From Candidatus Bathyarchaeota archaeon ex4484_135 (GTDB lineage Archaea > Thermoproteota > Bathyarchaeia > EX4484-135), in NCBI GenBank assembly GCA_002255025.1, contig NJEJ01000035.1, positions 1 through 13,299 on the forward strand: a stretch of 13,299 nucleotides of DNA, given 5' to 3'. A program made the position numbers and the translations under genes. Under the pieces are notes generated by a model. That model did not search any database. It was not told the origin of the DNA and saw nothing but the letters and a program-made list of their open reading frames with translations. The first letter of the stretch is position 1, and every line of letters begins with the position of its first letter. Shown here one piece after another: positions 6,745 through 13,275 of the stretch.

Positions 6745-8025
6745 CTACAGGCCGTAGATGGCCAAAAGTATTCCACTGGTGATGGCCGAGGCCATGAGGA
6801 CGAAGGAGAGGCCCATCTTGGCGAAGGCCTTGGGTTCAATCCTATAACCCCTTCTAGTCGTCTCGCCCACCACTACTATGTTGGCGTAGGAGGCCACTAT
6901 GGTGCCGTTGCCCCCTATCCCGGCCCCAGCCAGGAGGGCCCACCAGAGGGGCGATACGTTGACGCCAGCCTTCGCCATGTCCTTCAGGACGGATATGAGG
7001 GCTATGGTGAAGGGCACGTTGTCCACGAAGCAGGAGACGAGCGTTGAGGACCAAAATATGAGCATGAGGCTGGCCACGCGGCTCCCGTCCGCAGTAGCTA
7101 TTATGGCCCTGGACAGGTCGTGGATGACGCCCGTCTTCTCCAGCCCGCCGACCAAGACGAGCAGGCAGGCCACCGAGATGACCGTTTCCCAATCAACCTC
7201 CCTTATGACAGGGCCAGCCCTCTCACCCACCACGACGAGGGCTATGGCAGCTACTATGAGGGCCATGGCCCCGGGCGAGACGCCTATCATGGGGCTCACC
7301 ACGAGCATGGCAACCATTATGAAGAACGTGGCGAGGAGGAAGGCGAAGAGCTTCTTGTCCACTATGACCTCAGAAGGGCTTATGGGCATCCTGGTGTATT
7401 TCGGCCTCATTCTGGCCAGCTCTTCCTTCCTCAAGACGGAGAACATGAACAACACCATGACGAGGTTTGCCACGGCCATGGGCCACATGTGGGCCGTGAA
7501 GTCCACGAACGTCATGCCCGAGGCAGATGCGACCAGTATGTTCGGGAGGCTGCTTATCGACGTGCTCATGCCTCCTATGTTAGACGCAAATATGAGGGCC
7601 ATTATGAAGGGCCTCGGGTCCAGCTCTAGGACCTCAGATATCTCTATCACGACCACAGCCATGAGGAGGACAGTTACCACGTTAGCTATGGTGAAGCTGC
7701 TGAGCAAGAAGGTAATGCATATGAATATAAGCATCATCTTCATGGGGTCGCACTTGACCAAGTTGGCCATGTGTATGCCAATCCACCTGAAGAAGCCCAC
7801 CCTGCTGAGCATGTGTATTATTATCATGATGCCTATGAGCATGCCGAGCACGTTGAAATCCATGTAACTCAGGGCTTCTGTCCAGCTCAGGACGTTCGTC
7901 AGGAGGAGTATGGCTACGCCAGCCAGGCTGGCGACCGTCAGCTCCCTGAGGCCTAGCATGATTAATAGGTAGACGCCCACGAACACCGCTACGGCTATTA
8001 GGCCCGGCTGGAGGACGAACGCCAT
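6745..8025 (-). CDS. ArsB/NhaD-type ion transporter, tandem paralog 1
   Basis: This 426-residue polytopic membrane protein belongs to the ion transporter (IT) superfamily, whose members include ArsB arsenite efflux, NhaD Na+/H+ antiport and CitMHS-type permeases. The two inverted halves show NIGGMSTSISSLPN (149-162) in the N-terminal half, and DNVPFT (D335) plus GGNGTIVASYANIVV (371-385) in the C-terminal half. A cytoplasmic loop between them is charged (RKEELARMRPKY...PISPSEV). The substrate cannot be told from sequence. The frame extends to TTG 8106, but I use ATG 8025 because GGGAGG lies 7 bases before it and the start then matches the other two paralogs. It is the last of three same-strand copies and shares a 70-base perfect identity with paralog 2. 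Confidence 0.88.
   Translation of the reverse strand: MAFVLQPGLIAVAVFVGVYLLIMLGLRELTVASLAGVAILLLTNVLSWTEALSYMDFNVLGMLIGIMIIIHMLSRVGFFRWIGIHMANLVKCDPMKMMLIFICITFLLSSFTIANVVTVLLMAVVVIEISEVLELDPRPFIMALIFASNIGGMSTSISSLPNILVASASGMTFVDFTAHMWPMAVANLVMVLFMFSVLRKEELARMRPKYTRMPISPSEVIVDKKLFAFLLATFFIMVAMLVVSPMIGVSPGAMALIVAAIALVVVGERAGPVIREVDWETVISVACLLVLVGGLEKTGVIHDLSRAIIATADGSRVASLMLIFWSSTLVSCFVDNVPFTIALISVLKDMAKAGVNVSPLWWALLAGAGIGGNGTIVASYANIVVVGETTRRGYRIEPKAFAKMGLSFVLMASAITSGILLAIYGL
7732..7801. repeat. 70-bp perfect repeat within paralog 1 (copy in paralog 2)
   Basis: These 70 bases are identical to 9158-9227, in register with the paralog alignment. They encode the stretch around GFFRWIGIHMANLVKCDPMKM. 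Identity at every synonymous site, with much weaker identity around it, suggests recent gene conversion rather than protein selection alone. Confidence 0.85.
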
Positions 8026-8104
8026 TTCAAGGCCTCCCGAGGAGCTCAAAACAGCCCTTGCTTGTTTCTGACACCTCCGGCCACACGGGGGAATTCTCGA
8101 AGAC

Positions 8105-8112
8105 AAAATAAG
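8105..8112 (-). promoter_or_regulatory. Candidate promoter of permease paralog 1
   Basis: The minus strand reads GCAAGGCTTATTTTG around this site; the TATA-like CTTATTTT is about 80 bases before the ATG at 8025. This is the same distance as in paralogs 2 and 3, and implies a leader of about 55 bases. Confidence 0.4.
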
Positions 8113-8137
8113 CCTTGCTTTAATATTCCAGATGAGC

Positions 8138-8146
8138 CCAAAAAGA
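8138..8146 (-). terminator. T-rich terminator after permease paralog 2
   Basis: A GTCTTTTTGG run on the minus strand lies about 24 bases after the stop of paralog 2 and before the promoter of paralog 1. Archaeal termination typically uses such T-runs. Confidence 0.4.
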
Positions 8147-8167
8147 CCTAAAGGATTATGATTAGTA

Positions 8168-9442
8168 TCAGGAGCCTGCCACGGGAGCGAGCATGGCCAA
8201 TAAAACGAGGTTCGTGATGGCAGTTGTCAGGAAGACGAACGTCATGCCTATCTTGAAGAAGGCCTTGGGCCCTATCCTGTAACCCTTAGTGGAAACGGCC
8301 CTCAGAACTACTATGTTGGCGTAGGAGGCCACTATGGTGCCGTTCCCGCCCAGGCACGTTCCAGCGGCCAGGGCCCTCCAGAGGTGCCTTGCCTCTTGCC
8401 CGTCTATGAGGCTGAGGGTCGATATCATGGTCATGGTGAAGGGCACGTTGTCTATGAAAGCCGATGTCAGGGCCGAGAGCCATAACATGACCGTGGTGCC
8501 CACGGGCTCGTGGAGCAGGTAAGGTGCCATCAGGCTCGCCAGGTCCCTTATGACCCCGTGCTTCTCCAGGGCCCCGACGAGTATGAGCAGGCAGGCCACC
8601 GAGATGACCGTTTCCCAATTAACCTCCCTTATGACCGGCTGGGCCCTCTTCCCGACCAATATCAGCATCACGGACGCTGTCATTATGGCTACGGCCCCAG
8701 GCGGTATCCCCATGCTCGGCCCGATGGCGAAGCCGATTATCATGCACGTGAAGAGGACAAGGCATATCAAGAATATCCTACGGTCAGCTATCACGCTCGA
8801 TGGGCTTATCGGGACCCTCTTGAACCTCGGCCTAGCCCTAGAGAGTTCATCACGGTAGGTTAGGAGCAAAAGGCCCAGGAGGGCCGCTAGGCTGGCCAAG
8901 GTCGGGGCCCACATCATGGAGCAGAACTCCCAGAAGGTCATGCCGAGCGTTGAGGCTATCAGTATGGTCGGGAGGCTGCTCACGGAAGTACTCATACCGG
9001 CTATGTTGACGGTGAATATTATGGCTATCACGAAGGGCCTCGGGTCCAGCTCCAACAGGTCCATAATGTCCATGGCCACCAAGCTCATCATCAGGGCTAT
9101 GACCACCGTGGCACCAGCGAAGCCCGTGAGCAAGGCACTCACGCAGACGAAGAGGACCATCATCTTCATGGGGTCGCACTTGACCAAGTTGGCCATGTGT
9201 ATGCCAATCCACCTGAAGAAGCCCACCTGGCTCATCAGCCTGGCCACTATCATGACCCCTATGAGGAGGGCGAGCACGTCAAACTCCACGAAATGCCATA
9301 CTTCTTCCCAGCTTAGGAGGCCTAGGAGGAGCAAGAGCGTGACTCCCATCATGCTGGCTACCGCCAACTCCCTGAGGCCGAGCATTATGAGTAGGTAGAC
9401 GCCCAAGAAGACGGCTATCGCTATCAGCTTAGGGCTTATCAT
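8168..9442 (-). CDS. ArsB/NhaD-type ion transporter, tandem paralog 2
   Basis: This is a 424-residue IT-superfamily permease, close to paralog 1. The N-terminal re-entrant motif is NIAGMSTSVSSLPT (147-160); the C-terminal one is DNVPFT with D331, then GGNGTIVASYANIVV. Upstream ATGs in frame (up to 9475) are possible, but I use ATG 9442: GGAGGG lies exactly 9 bases before it, as in paralog 3, and the TATA-to-start distance then matches the other copies. It keeps the C-terminal acidic residue and has no acid in the matching N-terminal position (GATVV). Function is H+-coupled antiport or efflux by family; the substrate is unknown. The predicted leader upstream contains two short in-frame ATGs. 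Confidence 0.88.
   Translation of the reverse strand: MISPKLIAIAVFLGVYLLIMLGLRELAVASMMGVTLLLLLGLLSWEEVWHFVEFDVLALLIGVMIVARLMSQVGFFRWIGIHMANLVKCDPMKMMVLFVCVSALLTGFAGATVVIALMMSLVAMDIMDLLELDPRPFVIAIIFTVNIAGMSTSVSSLPTILIASTLGMTFWEFCSMMWAPTLASLAALLGLLLLTYRDELSRARPRFKRVPISPSSVIADRRIFLICLVLFTCMIIGFAIGPSMGIPPGAVAIMTASVMLILVGKRAQPVIREVNWETVISVACLLILVGALEKHGVIRDLASLMAPYLLHEPVGTTVMLWLSALTSAFIDNVPFTMTMISTLSLIDGQEARHLWRALAAGTCLGGNGTIVASYANIVVLRAVSTKGYRIGPKAFFKIGMTFVFLTTAITNLVLLAMLAPVAGS
9158..9227. repeat. 70-bp perfect repeat within paralog 2 (copy in paralog 1)
   Basis: These bases are identical to 7732-7801. The equivalent part of paralog 3 (about 10541-10610) has clearly diverged, so the shared tract is specific to the pair of paralogs 1 and 2. 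Confidence 0.85.
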
Positions 9443-9518
9443 GGCGAGCTTCCCTCCGGCTCCTTGCATAACCATTTTCTAGGTATGTTTAGAGGGCCTT
9501 TCCACAGTTCGTGGGGGT

Positions 9519-9546
9519 CAAGATAAATCTTACCGTGGGTGAAAAA
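9519..9546 (-). promoter_or_regulatory. Promoter block of paralog 2, shared with paralog 3, overlapping paralog 3's T-run
   Basis: On the minus strand the block reads T5-CACCCACGGTAAGATTTATC-TTG. TTTATC (9522-9527) is a TATA-like core with GGTAAG in the BRE position, 80 bases before the ATG at 9442. Over 28 bases it matches the block upstream of paralog 3 at 24 positions. The T5 run, 12 bases past the paralog 3 stop, may also end that transcript. Confidence 0.55.
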
Positions 9547-9557
9547 GCCGTGTCTCG

Positions 9558-10823
9558 TCAAGAAAACATGGCTAAAAGAATGACGTTAGTTATGGCGGTC
9601 GTCAGGAAGACGAACGTCATGCCTGTGCGGGCGAAAGCCTTCGGGTCTATACGGTAGCCCTTCTTGGAGGCCTCGTTCACGACCACTATGTTGGTGTAAG
9701 TGGCCACTATGGTGCCGTTTCCGCCGAGGCCCGTCCCCATGACGAGGGCCCACCACAGCGGGTACGTGTAGATGCCTTGGGCCTCCATGGTCTTGAGGAC
9801 GGATACCATCGCTATGGTATAGGGTATGTTGGCTATCATGGCCGAGACGAGGGAGGAAAGCCAGAGGATGACCGTTATGCCTAGTGGAGTCCCGCCCCCT
9901 ATGCAGGAGGCCAAGAAGGCCGCTATGTCCTCTATGAGGCCCGTCTGCTCGAGCCCGCCGACCAAGATGGAGAGGCACATGACGGAGACTACGGCTTCCC
10001 AATCTACCTCCCGTATCAACGGCCCTATCTTGCCGCCACCCACTATCAATAAGATGGCGGCTGCTATCAGGGCTACCGAGCCGTAAGAGAGACCCAGGGG
10101 AGGGCCTATGACGAAGCCCACCATCATAGCCAAGAAGATGCTGGTCGAGAAGTAAAAGAGCTTCCTATCGCTTATTACCTCGGAAGGGCTTATGGGCATT
10201 CTGATATATCTAGGCCTCATGCCCAAGAACACGTTCCTGTTCATGTAGATGAAGATGGTCAGGAGGGCTGCTATGCTGGCGTAGCAAGGCAGCCAGACGT
10301 TCGAGACGTACTCGAAGAATGTGAAGCCTCCCCCGGCCGCTATGATGAGTGGTGGCAGGTCGCTCATGGGCGTACTTATGTGTATGTTCACGGTGAAGAG
10401 GAGGCCGAGTACAAAGGGTCTCGGGTCAACGTCCAAGAGGTCGGATACCTCTATGATAGTGGCGACCATAGTGAGGAAAACCACTATGGCGTCCCCGGTG
10501 AAGGCATCTAGGGCGAGGCTCACTACTATGAAGAGCAAGAACATCTTCAGGGGATCGCACTTCGTTATGTTCGCCACGTGAAGGGCAATCCATCTGAAGA
10601 AGCCGATGCCGTTGAGGGCCTCTACGACCACCATGGTCCCTATAAGGAGTGCTATGATGTCGAAGTCCACGTGTCCCCACATCCCCTTGGGGTCCAATAT
10701 GCCGACGAGTATGAGTATGGCTACGCCAGTTAGGCTAGCGACCGTTAGCTCCCTTAAGCCGAGCATTACGAGTAAGTAAACGCCGACGAACACTGCTAAC
10801 GCGATGAGCTTAAGGGCCATCAT
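9558..10823 (-). CDS. ArsB/NhaD-type ion transporter, tandem paralog 3 (divergent)
   Basis: This is a 421-residue IT-superfamily permease and the first of the three tandem copies. It keeps the overall fold, RPRYIRMPISPSEV loop and GGNGTIVATYTNIVV, but both core motifs differ. The N-terminal one is NIHISTPMSDLPP (147-159), one residue shorter and without the GG/AG of the others. The C-terminal DNVPFT has become ANIPYT (A331). In exchange, the N-terminal helix reads DAFTGDAIVV with D106 and D111, where paralogs 1 and 2 have no acid. This suggests a different ion or substrate. ATG 10823 follows GGAGGG by 9 bases; the next codon is also ATG. The 180 bases upstream, to the TRAM gene stop, hold its promoter and a palindrome. 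Confidence 0.88.
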   Translation of the reverse strand: MMALKLIALAVFVGVYLLVMLGLRELTVASLTGVAILILVGILDPKGMWGHVDFDIIALLIGTMVVVEALNGIGFFRWIALHVANITKCDPLKMFLLFIVVSLALDAFTGDAIVVFLTMVATIIEVSDLLDVDPRPFVLGLLFTVNIHISTPMSDLPPLIIAAGGGFTFFEYVSNVWLPCYASIAALLTIFIYMNRNVFLGMRPRYIRMPISPSEVISDRKLFYFSTSIFLAMMVGFVIGPPLGLSYGSVALIAAAILLIVGGGKIGPLIREVDWEAVVSVMCLSILVGGLEQTGLIEDIAAFLASCIGGGTPLGITVILWLSSLVSAMIANIPYTIAMVSVLKTMEAQGIYTYPLWWALVMGTGLGGNGTIVATYTNIVVVNEASKKGYRIDPKAFARTGMTFVFLTTAITNVILLAMFS

Positions 10824-10873
10824 GACGAGCGTCCCTCCTAGCGCTTGACCATAATCGGTCCTGTAACGACGTT

Positions 10874-10890
10874 TAAGGGAGCCTCCCTTA
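10874..10890. promoter_or_regulatory. 17-bp perfect palindrome at predicted start of paralog 3 transcript
   Basis: TAAGGGAG-C-CTCCCTTA has perfect 8-bp arms around one base. It lies about 25 bases downstream of the TATA-like element, so it covers the predicted transcription start. A dimeric repressor operator or a 5'-leader hairpin would both fit. It is not found upstream of paralogs 1 or 2. Confidence 0.5.
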
Positions 10891-10902
10891 GGATTCAGGG
10901 AG

Positions 10903-10930
10903 CCAGATAAACCTTACTGTGGATGAAAAA
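10903..10930 (-). promoter_or_regulatory. Promoter block of paralog 3, shared with paralog 2
   Basis: The minus strand reads T5-CATCCACAGTAAGGTTTATC-TGG, with a TATA-like TTTATC at 10906-10911, 83 bases before the ATG. It matches the paralog 2 block at 24 of 28 positions, so promoter and gene appear to have been duplicated together. Confidence 0.55.
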
Positions 10931-11003
10931 TTCGGAGTTCTCATGAGGGGCTTTTACAGATCATTTAAGAATTAAGCGTTACCTGACCTCAGGACCCGCG
11001 TAC

Positions 11004-11231
11004 TTATATGACCTGGGCTACGGCGTAATTCCTTCCTATTCTGATTATCTTTATCTTGACGTGCTGACCCGGCCTGGTTCCGGGCACGAATACGACGAGG
11101 CCCTCTATGCGTGCAATACCGGAGTCGCCACGCCTGCTCATCTCCACGATGTCTACCTCGTGTTCCTCGCCGACGGCCACGGGCATAGGCTTCCTGGGAC
11201 TCCTGAGGCCAAAGGCCTTCCTCCTGCTCAC
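11004..11231 (-). CDS. Small TRAM-domain RNA-binding protein
   Basis: This 75-residue protein is almost entirely a TRAM domain (an OB-like RNA-binding beta barrel). The match is from VAVGEEHEVDIVEMSRRGDSG through IARIEGLVVFVPGTRPGQHV to YAVAQVI, with the typical GDSG/IA...VFVPG...PG spacing. About 18 basic residues precede it. Free-standing TRAM proteins of this size are common in archaea and at least one is a cold-response RNA chaperone in a methanogen; a general RNA chaperone or translation-linked role is inferred. I use GTG 11231 rather than the in-frame GTG 11240 because a perfect GGAGGTGA ribosome site lies just before it and overlaps the upstream codon. Confidence 0.9.
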   Translation of the reverse strand: MSRRKAFGLRSPRKPMPVAVGEEHEVDIVEMSRRGDSGIARIEGLVVFVPGTRPGQHVKIKIIRIGRNYAVAQVI

Positions 11232-11276
11232 GTCCCTCACCTCCTTTTCCGTTGTTGGCTGGGGGCAGTACGGGCC

Positions 11277-11291
11277 GTTTATATGGTTTTC
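11277..11291 (-). promoter_or_regulatory. TRAM gene promoter
   Basis: The minus strand reads GAAAACCATATAAAC, a BRE/TATA match about 50 bases before the GTG at 11231, giving a predicted leader of about 24 bases that includes the ribosome site. Confidence 0.5.
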
Positions 11292-11306
11292 GATAGCCGC
11301 GGGTCA

Positions 11307-11750
11307 TCAGGATGGAAGTATCTCGAAGGCACAGTGATCTGCACCATCAGCTCTCGTCCTCAGCTTGTTTGTTCTCGCCTTGCCGAAGGCGTTGGAAAAG
11401 CCCTCTATGAGGCCCTCGGTTATAATGCACAAGAAGGGCTCTTCCTCCGGCCTCCTGAACGGGCAGTTCTTCAGCTTGACGAGCAGCTTCCCGTCTTCCT
11501 CTACGATCTCGGGCTCTGCCCCGGCCCTGTCAAGCACCATGGCTAAGGCGTCTTTCAGCTCGTTATGGCCAAGGGCCTTCATGCTCTTGGCTAGGCTGGC
11601 CCCATAGTCCCTGGCGGCGAACTTGAGGACGCTGGCCGCCCCTCTCTCGCCTATGACCTCCTTCATGCCCTTGAGGGTCAGCTTCAGGAATGAGTCATAG
11701 AACGAGAGGAGGGTCCTCAACCTCACTTCTGCCTTACGCACCTCGCCCAC
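11307..11750 (-). CDS. MetOD1/V4R-like small-ligand-binding domain protein
   Basis: This 147-residue soluble protein has the layout of the MetOD1/V4R/ATC-hydrolase-like group: a helical N-terminal half (residues 9-70), then NCPFRRPEEEPFLCIITEGLIEGF and a closing ADHCAFEIL. Cysteines are C96, C108 and C140. The pattern parallels the protein at 6161-6664 (C..C...long helix...C-aromatic). Related domains bind small ligands, or serve as sensory output modules; its ligand is unknown. GTG 11750 lies about 29 bases after a strong TATA element, so the transcript may be nearly leaderless; GTG 11741 is the alternative. It has its own promoter and is followed by the TRAM gene 75 bases on. Confidence 0.65.
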   Translation of the reverse strand: MGEVRKAEVRLRTLLSFYDSFLKLTLKGMKEVIGERGAASVLKFAARDYGASLAKSMKALGHNELKDALAMVLDRAGAEPEIVEEDGKLLVKLKNCPFRRPEEEPFLCIITEGLIEGFSNAFGKARTNKLRTRADGADHCAFEILPS

Positions 11751-11773
11751 CTGATGTTATTCGACGTGCTGGC

Positions 11774-11785
11774 GATATAAAATTT
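11774..11785 (-). promoter_or_regulatory. Strong TATA element of the MetOD1/V4R-like gene
   Basis: AAATTTTATATC on the minus strand lies 24-35 bases before the GTG at 11750. The spacing is that of a leaderless or very short-leader archaeal transcript. It occupies most of the 41-base gap to the upstream gene. Confidence 0.6.
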
Positions 11786-11791
11786 GACCTG

Positions 11792-12562
11792 CTAAGCAGC
11801 TACCCTAGGCTTCACGAACTTCACGGCAGCCTTCCTGTAGAAGACCGCCATCAGGACGGCTACTACCACGCTGATGAAAGGCCAGAACGGACTGGCTAGG
11901 AACTTGTCCATGGGCCTCGCTGGCAACTCGAAGGTGAAGGTATCGCCCGATGCCCTGACCAACTTGGCATCCTTCGGGAGCACGAAGTACCAAGCAGGGT
12001 CAAATCCTTCCTCGGCCGTGGAGTTCAAGAAGAGGGCTTCCCTGGTCCCGTTCTTGTACTTGACCACTTCCCATTTCTGAAGCGGGGCTCCAAAGTAAGA
12101 GCTGAAGTTCAGCCTTAGGACGACCGTCCGGCCGTGTTTTATTTCCACGTCAGCCTTCCTCCAGCCCGCCTGGACCTCGTAGAGCCGGGCCATGGTGGTC
12201 TTGTTGTAGGAGAACTTCACGAGCCCCTTCCCCGTCAGCGTGAAGCTGGCCCTTATGGTCCTCGTCTGGTTGTCGAAGGTGAGGCTAGGCCTGCGGTAAT
12301 AGACATCCTTCACGCCCTGCTCGGAGAGGTAGCTTATTATGGCCTCAGGTATGGTGCTGTTGTTGAAGTCCGGCCTCGAGGCCAGGAGGCGTTCGTAGAG
12401 CGTGGCATTCACGTTAGACAAGACTATGCTGACCGTTATCTGGCCCACGTCCACACGGGCCTCGACATCCAGAGAGGCATGTGCGATCCCCGCTAGGCCT
12501 TGCGAGGCCAGCAGGACGGCCGTTAGGATGAGTGTTAAGCTGAGCAGCCCTGTTCTTTTCAC
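11792..12562 (-). CDS. Secreted, C-terminally anchored, sequon-rich surface protein of unknown function
   Basis: I do not recognise a family. The 256-residue protein has an N-terminal signal peptide (residues 1 to about 29: MKRTG, a hydrophobic run, then AHA), an ectodomain of about 190 residues that looks rich in beta strands, one C-terminal membrane span (about 223-241) and a basic cytoplasmic tail (RKAAVKFVKPRVAA). That is a type I membrane topology. The ectodomain carries eight N-X-S/T sequons (N52, N67, N68, N98, N120, N152, N171, N180), consistent with heavy archaeal N-glycosylation at the cell surface. There are no cysteines. GTG 12562 follows GAGGAGGG. It is divergent from marC, with 122 bases between the starts. 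A surface-binding or envelope role is only inferred from topology. Confidence 0.75.
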   Translation of the reverse strand: MKRTGLLSLTLILTAVLLASQGLAGIAHASLDVEARVDVGQITVSIVLSNVNATLYERLLASRPDFNNSTIPEAIISYLSEQGVKDVYYRRPSLTFDNQTRTIRASFTLTGKGLVKFSYNKTTMARLYEVQAGWRKADVEIKHGRTVVLRLNFSSYFGAPLQKWEVVKYKNGTREALFLNSTAEEGFDPAWYFVLPKDAKLVRASGDTFTFELPARPMDKFLASPFWPFISVVVAVLMAVFYRKAAVKFVKPRVAA

Positions 12563-12637
12563 GGCTCCGTGGCCCTCCTCTAGGCCCCTGGGGGCATGAG
12601 GGAAAAAGCCTTATCCCGAGCACACGGATAGCGAAGC

Positions 12638-12678
12638 GCTTTTATATCAGCTTGCAGCCTGAAGCACACCGGGGGGTG
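12638..12678 (+). promoter_or_regulatory. marC promoter and ribosome site
   Basis: GCTTTTATATC (12639-12649 or so) is a strong TATA element that predicts transcription starting near 12669. GGGGGGTG (12671-12678) lies 6 bases before the ATG at 12685. Together they rule out the in-frame TTG at 12652 as the start. Confidence 0.6.
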
Positions 12679-12684
12679 CACGGC

Positions 12685-13275
12685 ATGAACGAGCTAGCCC
12701 AGGTGCTCTTGATAGCCATCCAGCTGTTCGCGATACTCGACCCGCCGGGTTCGATACCGGCCTTCCTGGCCCTGACGGAAGGCCAGGACGAGTCCAGGCG
12801 TGCCAGGCTAGCCAAGACTACGACTTGGTTAGTCTTAGGCCTCATGGTCTTGTTCGCCCTGATAGGCAATTACGTCCTGACGGCCCTCGGCGTAAGCATA
12901 GAGTCCCTGAAACTCGGCGGGGGGCTCCTCCTCCTAGCCCTGTCGCTCGACCTAGTGTTGGGCTCGAGGAAGGAGGGAAATGACGAAGATGAGGGTGCCA
13001 TCGTGCCGGTGGCCACGCCCCTGCTCGTGGGCCCGGGGACCATAACGACCCTCATAATACTGTCGGCCTACCACCCCGTCTACGTCCTGTTGGCGGCCGT
13101 GGCCCTCGTGTCGGCCATGGCCTACGCCTGCCTGAGGTTCTCGAACGCCCTCATCAGGCTCGTGGGCAGGACGGGCGTAAAGGCCATGTCAAGGCTCATG
13201 GCGGTCCTAATAGCTGCCATGGCGGTCGAGATGATACACTCAGCCCTCCTGGCCTGGGGCATAGCCAAGAGTTGA
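12685..13275 (+). CDS. marC: MarC-family integral membrane protein
   Basis: This 196-residue protein matches the MarC (UPF0056) family along its length. Family marks are FAILDPPGSIPAFLALT (15-31), GAIVPVATPLLVGPGTITTLI (104-124) and the C-terminal GVKAMSRLMAVLIAAMAVEMI (164-184), with six likely membrane spans at about 4-28, 43-65, 70-92, 108-128, 131-150 and 166-192. The two halves share a P..P-type re-entrant pattern, as in amino-acid exporters of the LysE-like group. The biological role of the family is unsettled; the old link to multiple antibiotic resistance was not upheld. Symbol given by family. It has its own promoter and is divergent from the surface protein. 24 bases remain after its stop, including a short T-run (GGTTTTAA). 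Confidence 0.93.
   Translation: MNELAQVLLIAIQLFAILDPPGSIPAFLALTEGQDESRRARLAKTTTWLVLGLMVLFALIGNYVLTALGVSIESLKLGGGLLLLALSLDLVLGSRKEGNDEDEGAIVPVATPLLVGPGTITTLIILSAYHPVYVLLAAVALVSAMAYACLRFSNALIRLVGRTGVKAMSRLMAVLIAAMAVEMIHSALLAWGIAKS

Noticed and set aside
6899..7867. 322-residue plus-strand open frame opposite permease paralog 1
   Set aside because: It is an antisense shadow: the minus strand encodes a coherent membrane protein with family motifs, and the plus frame is an odd Met/Thr/Ser-rich sequence with no promoter or ribosome site.
7732..9227. 70-bp repeats as ends of a mobile element
   Set aside because: Both copies are in the same frame at the same place in paralogous coding sequences, with no transposase, inverted ends or target duplication.
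10919..10985. Possible C/D box sRNA (TGGATGA ... CTGA) between the TRAM gene and paralog 3
   Set aside because: The C box has a mismatch, internal D'/C' boxes are not convincing, and the T-run plus promoter block explains the conservation.
10824..11003. Search of the largest gene-free gap for tRNA, CRISPR or att sites
   Set aside because: No cloverleaf, spaced repeat array or integrase signal seen; only promoter, palindrome and T-run were supported.
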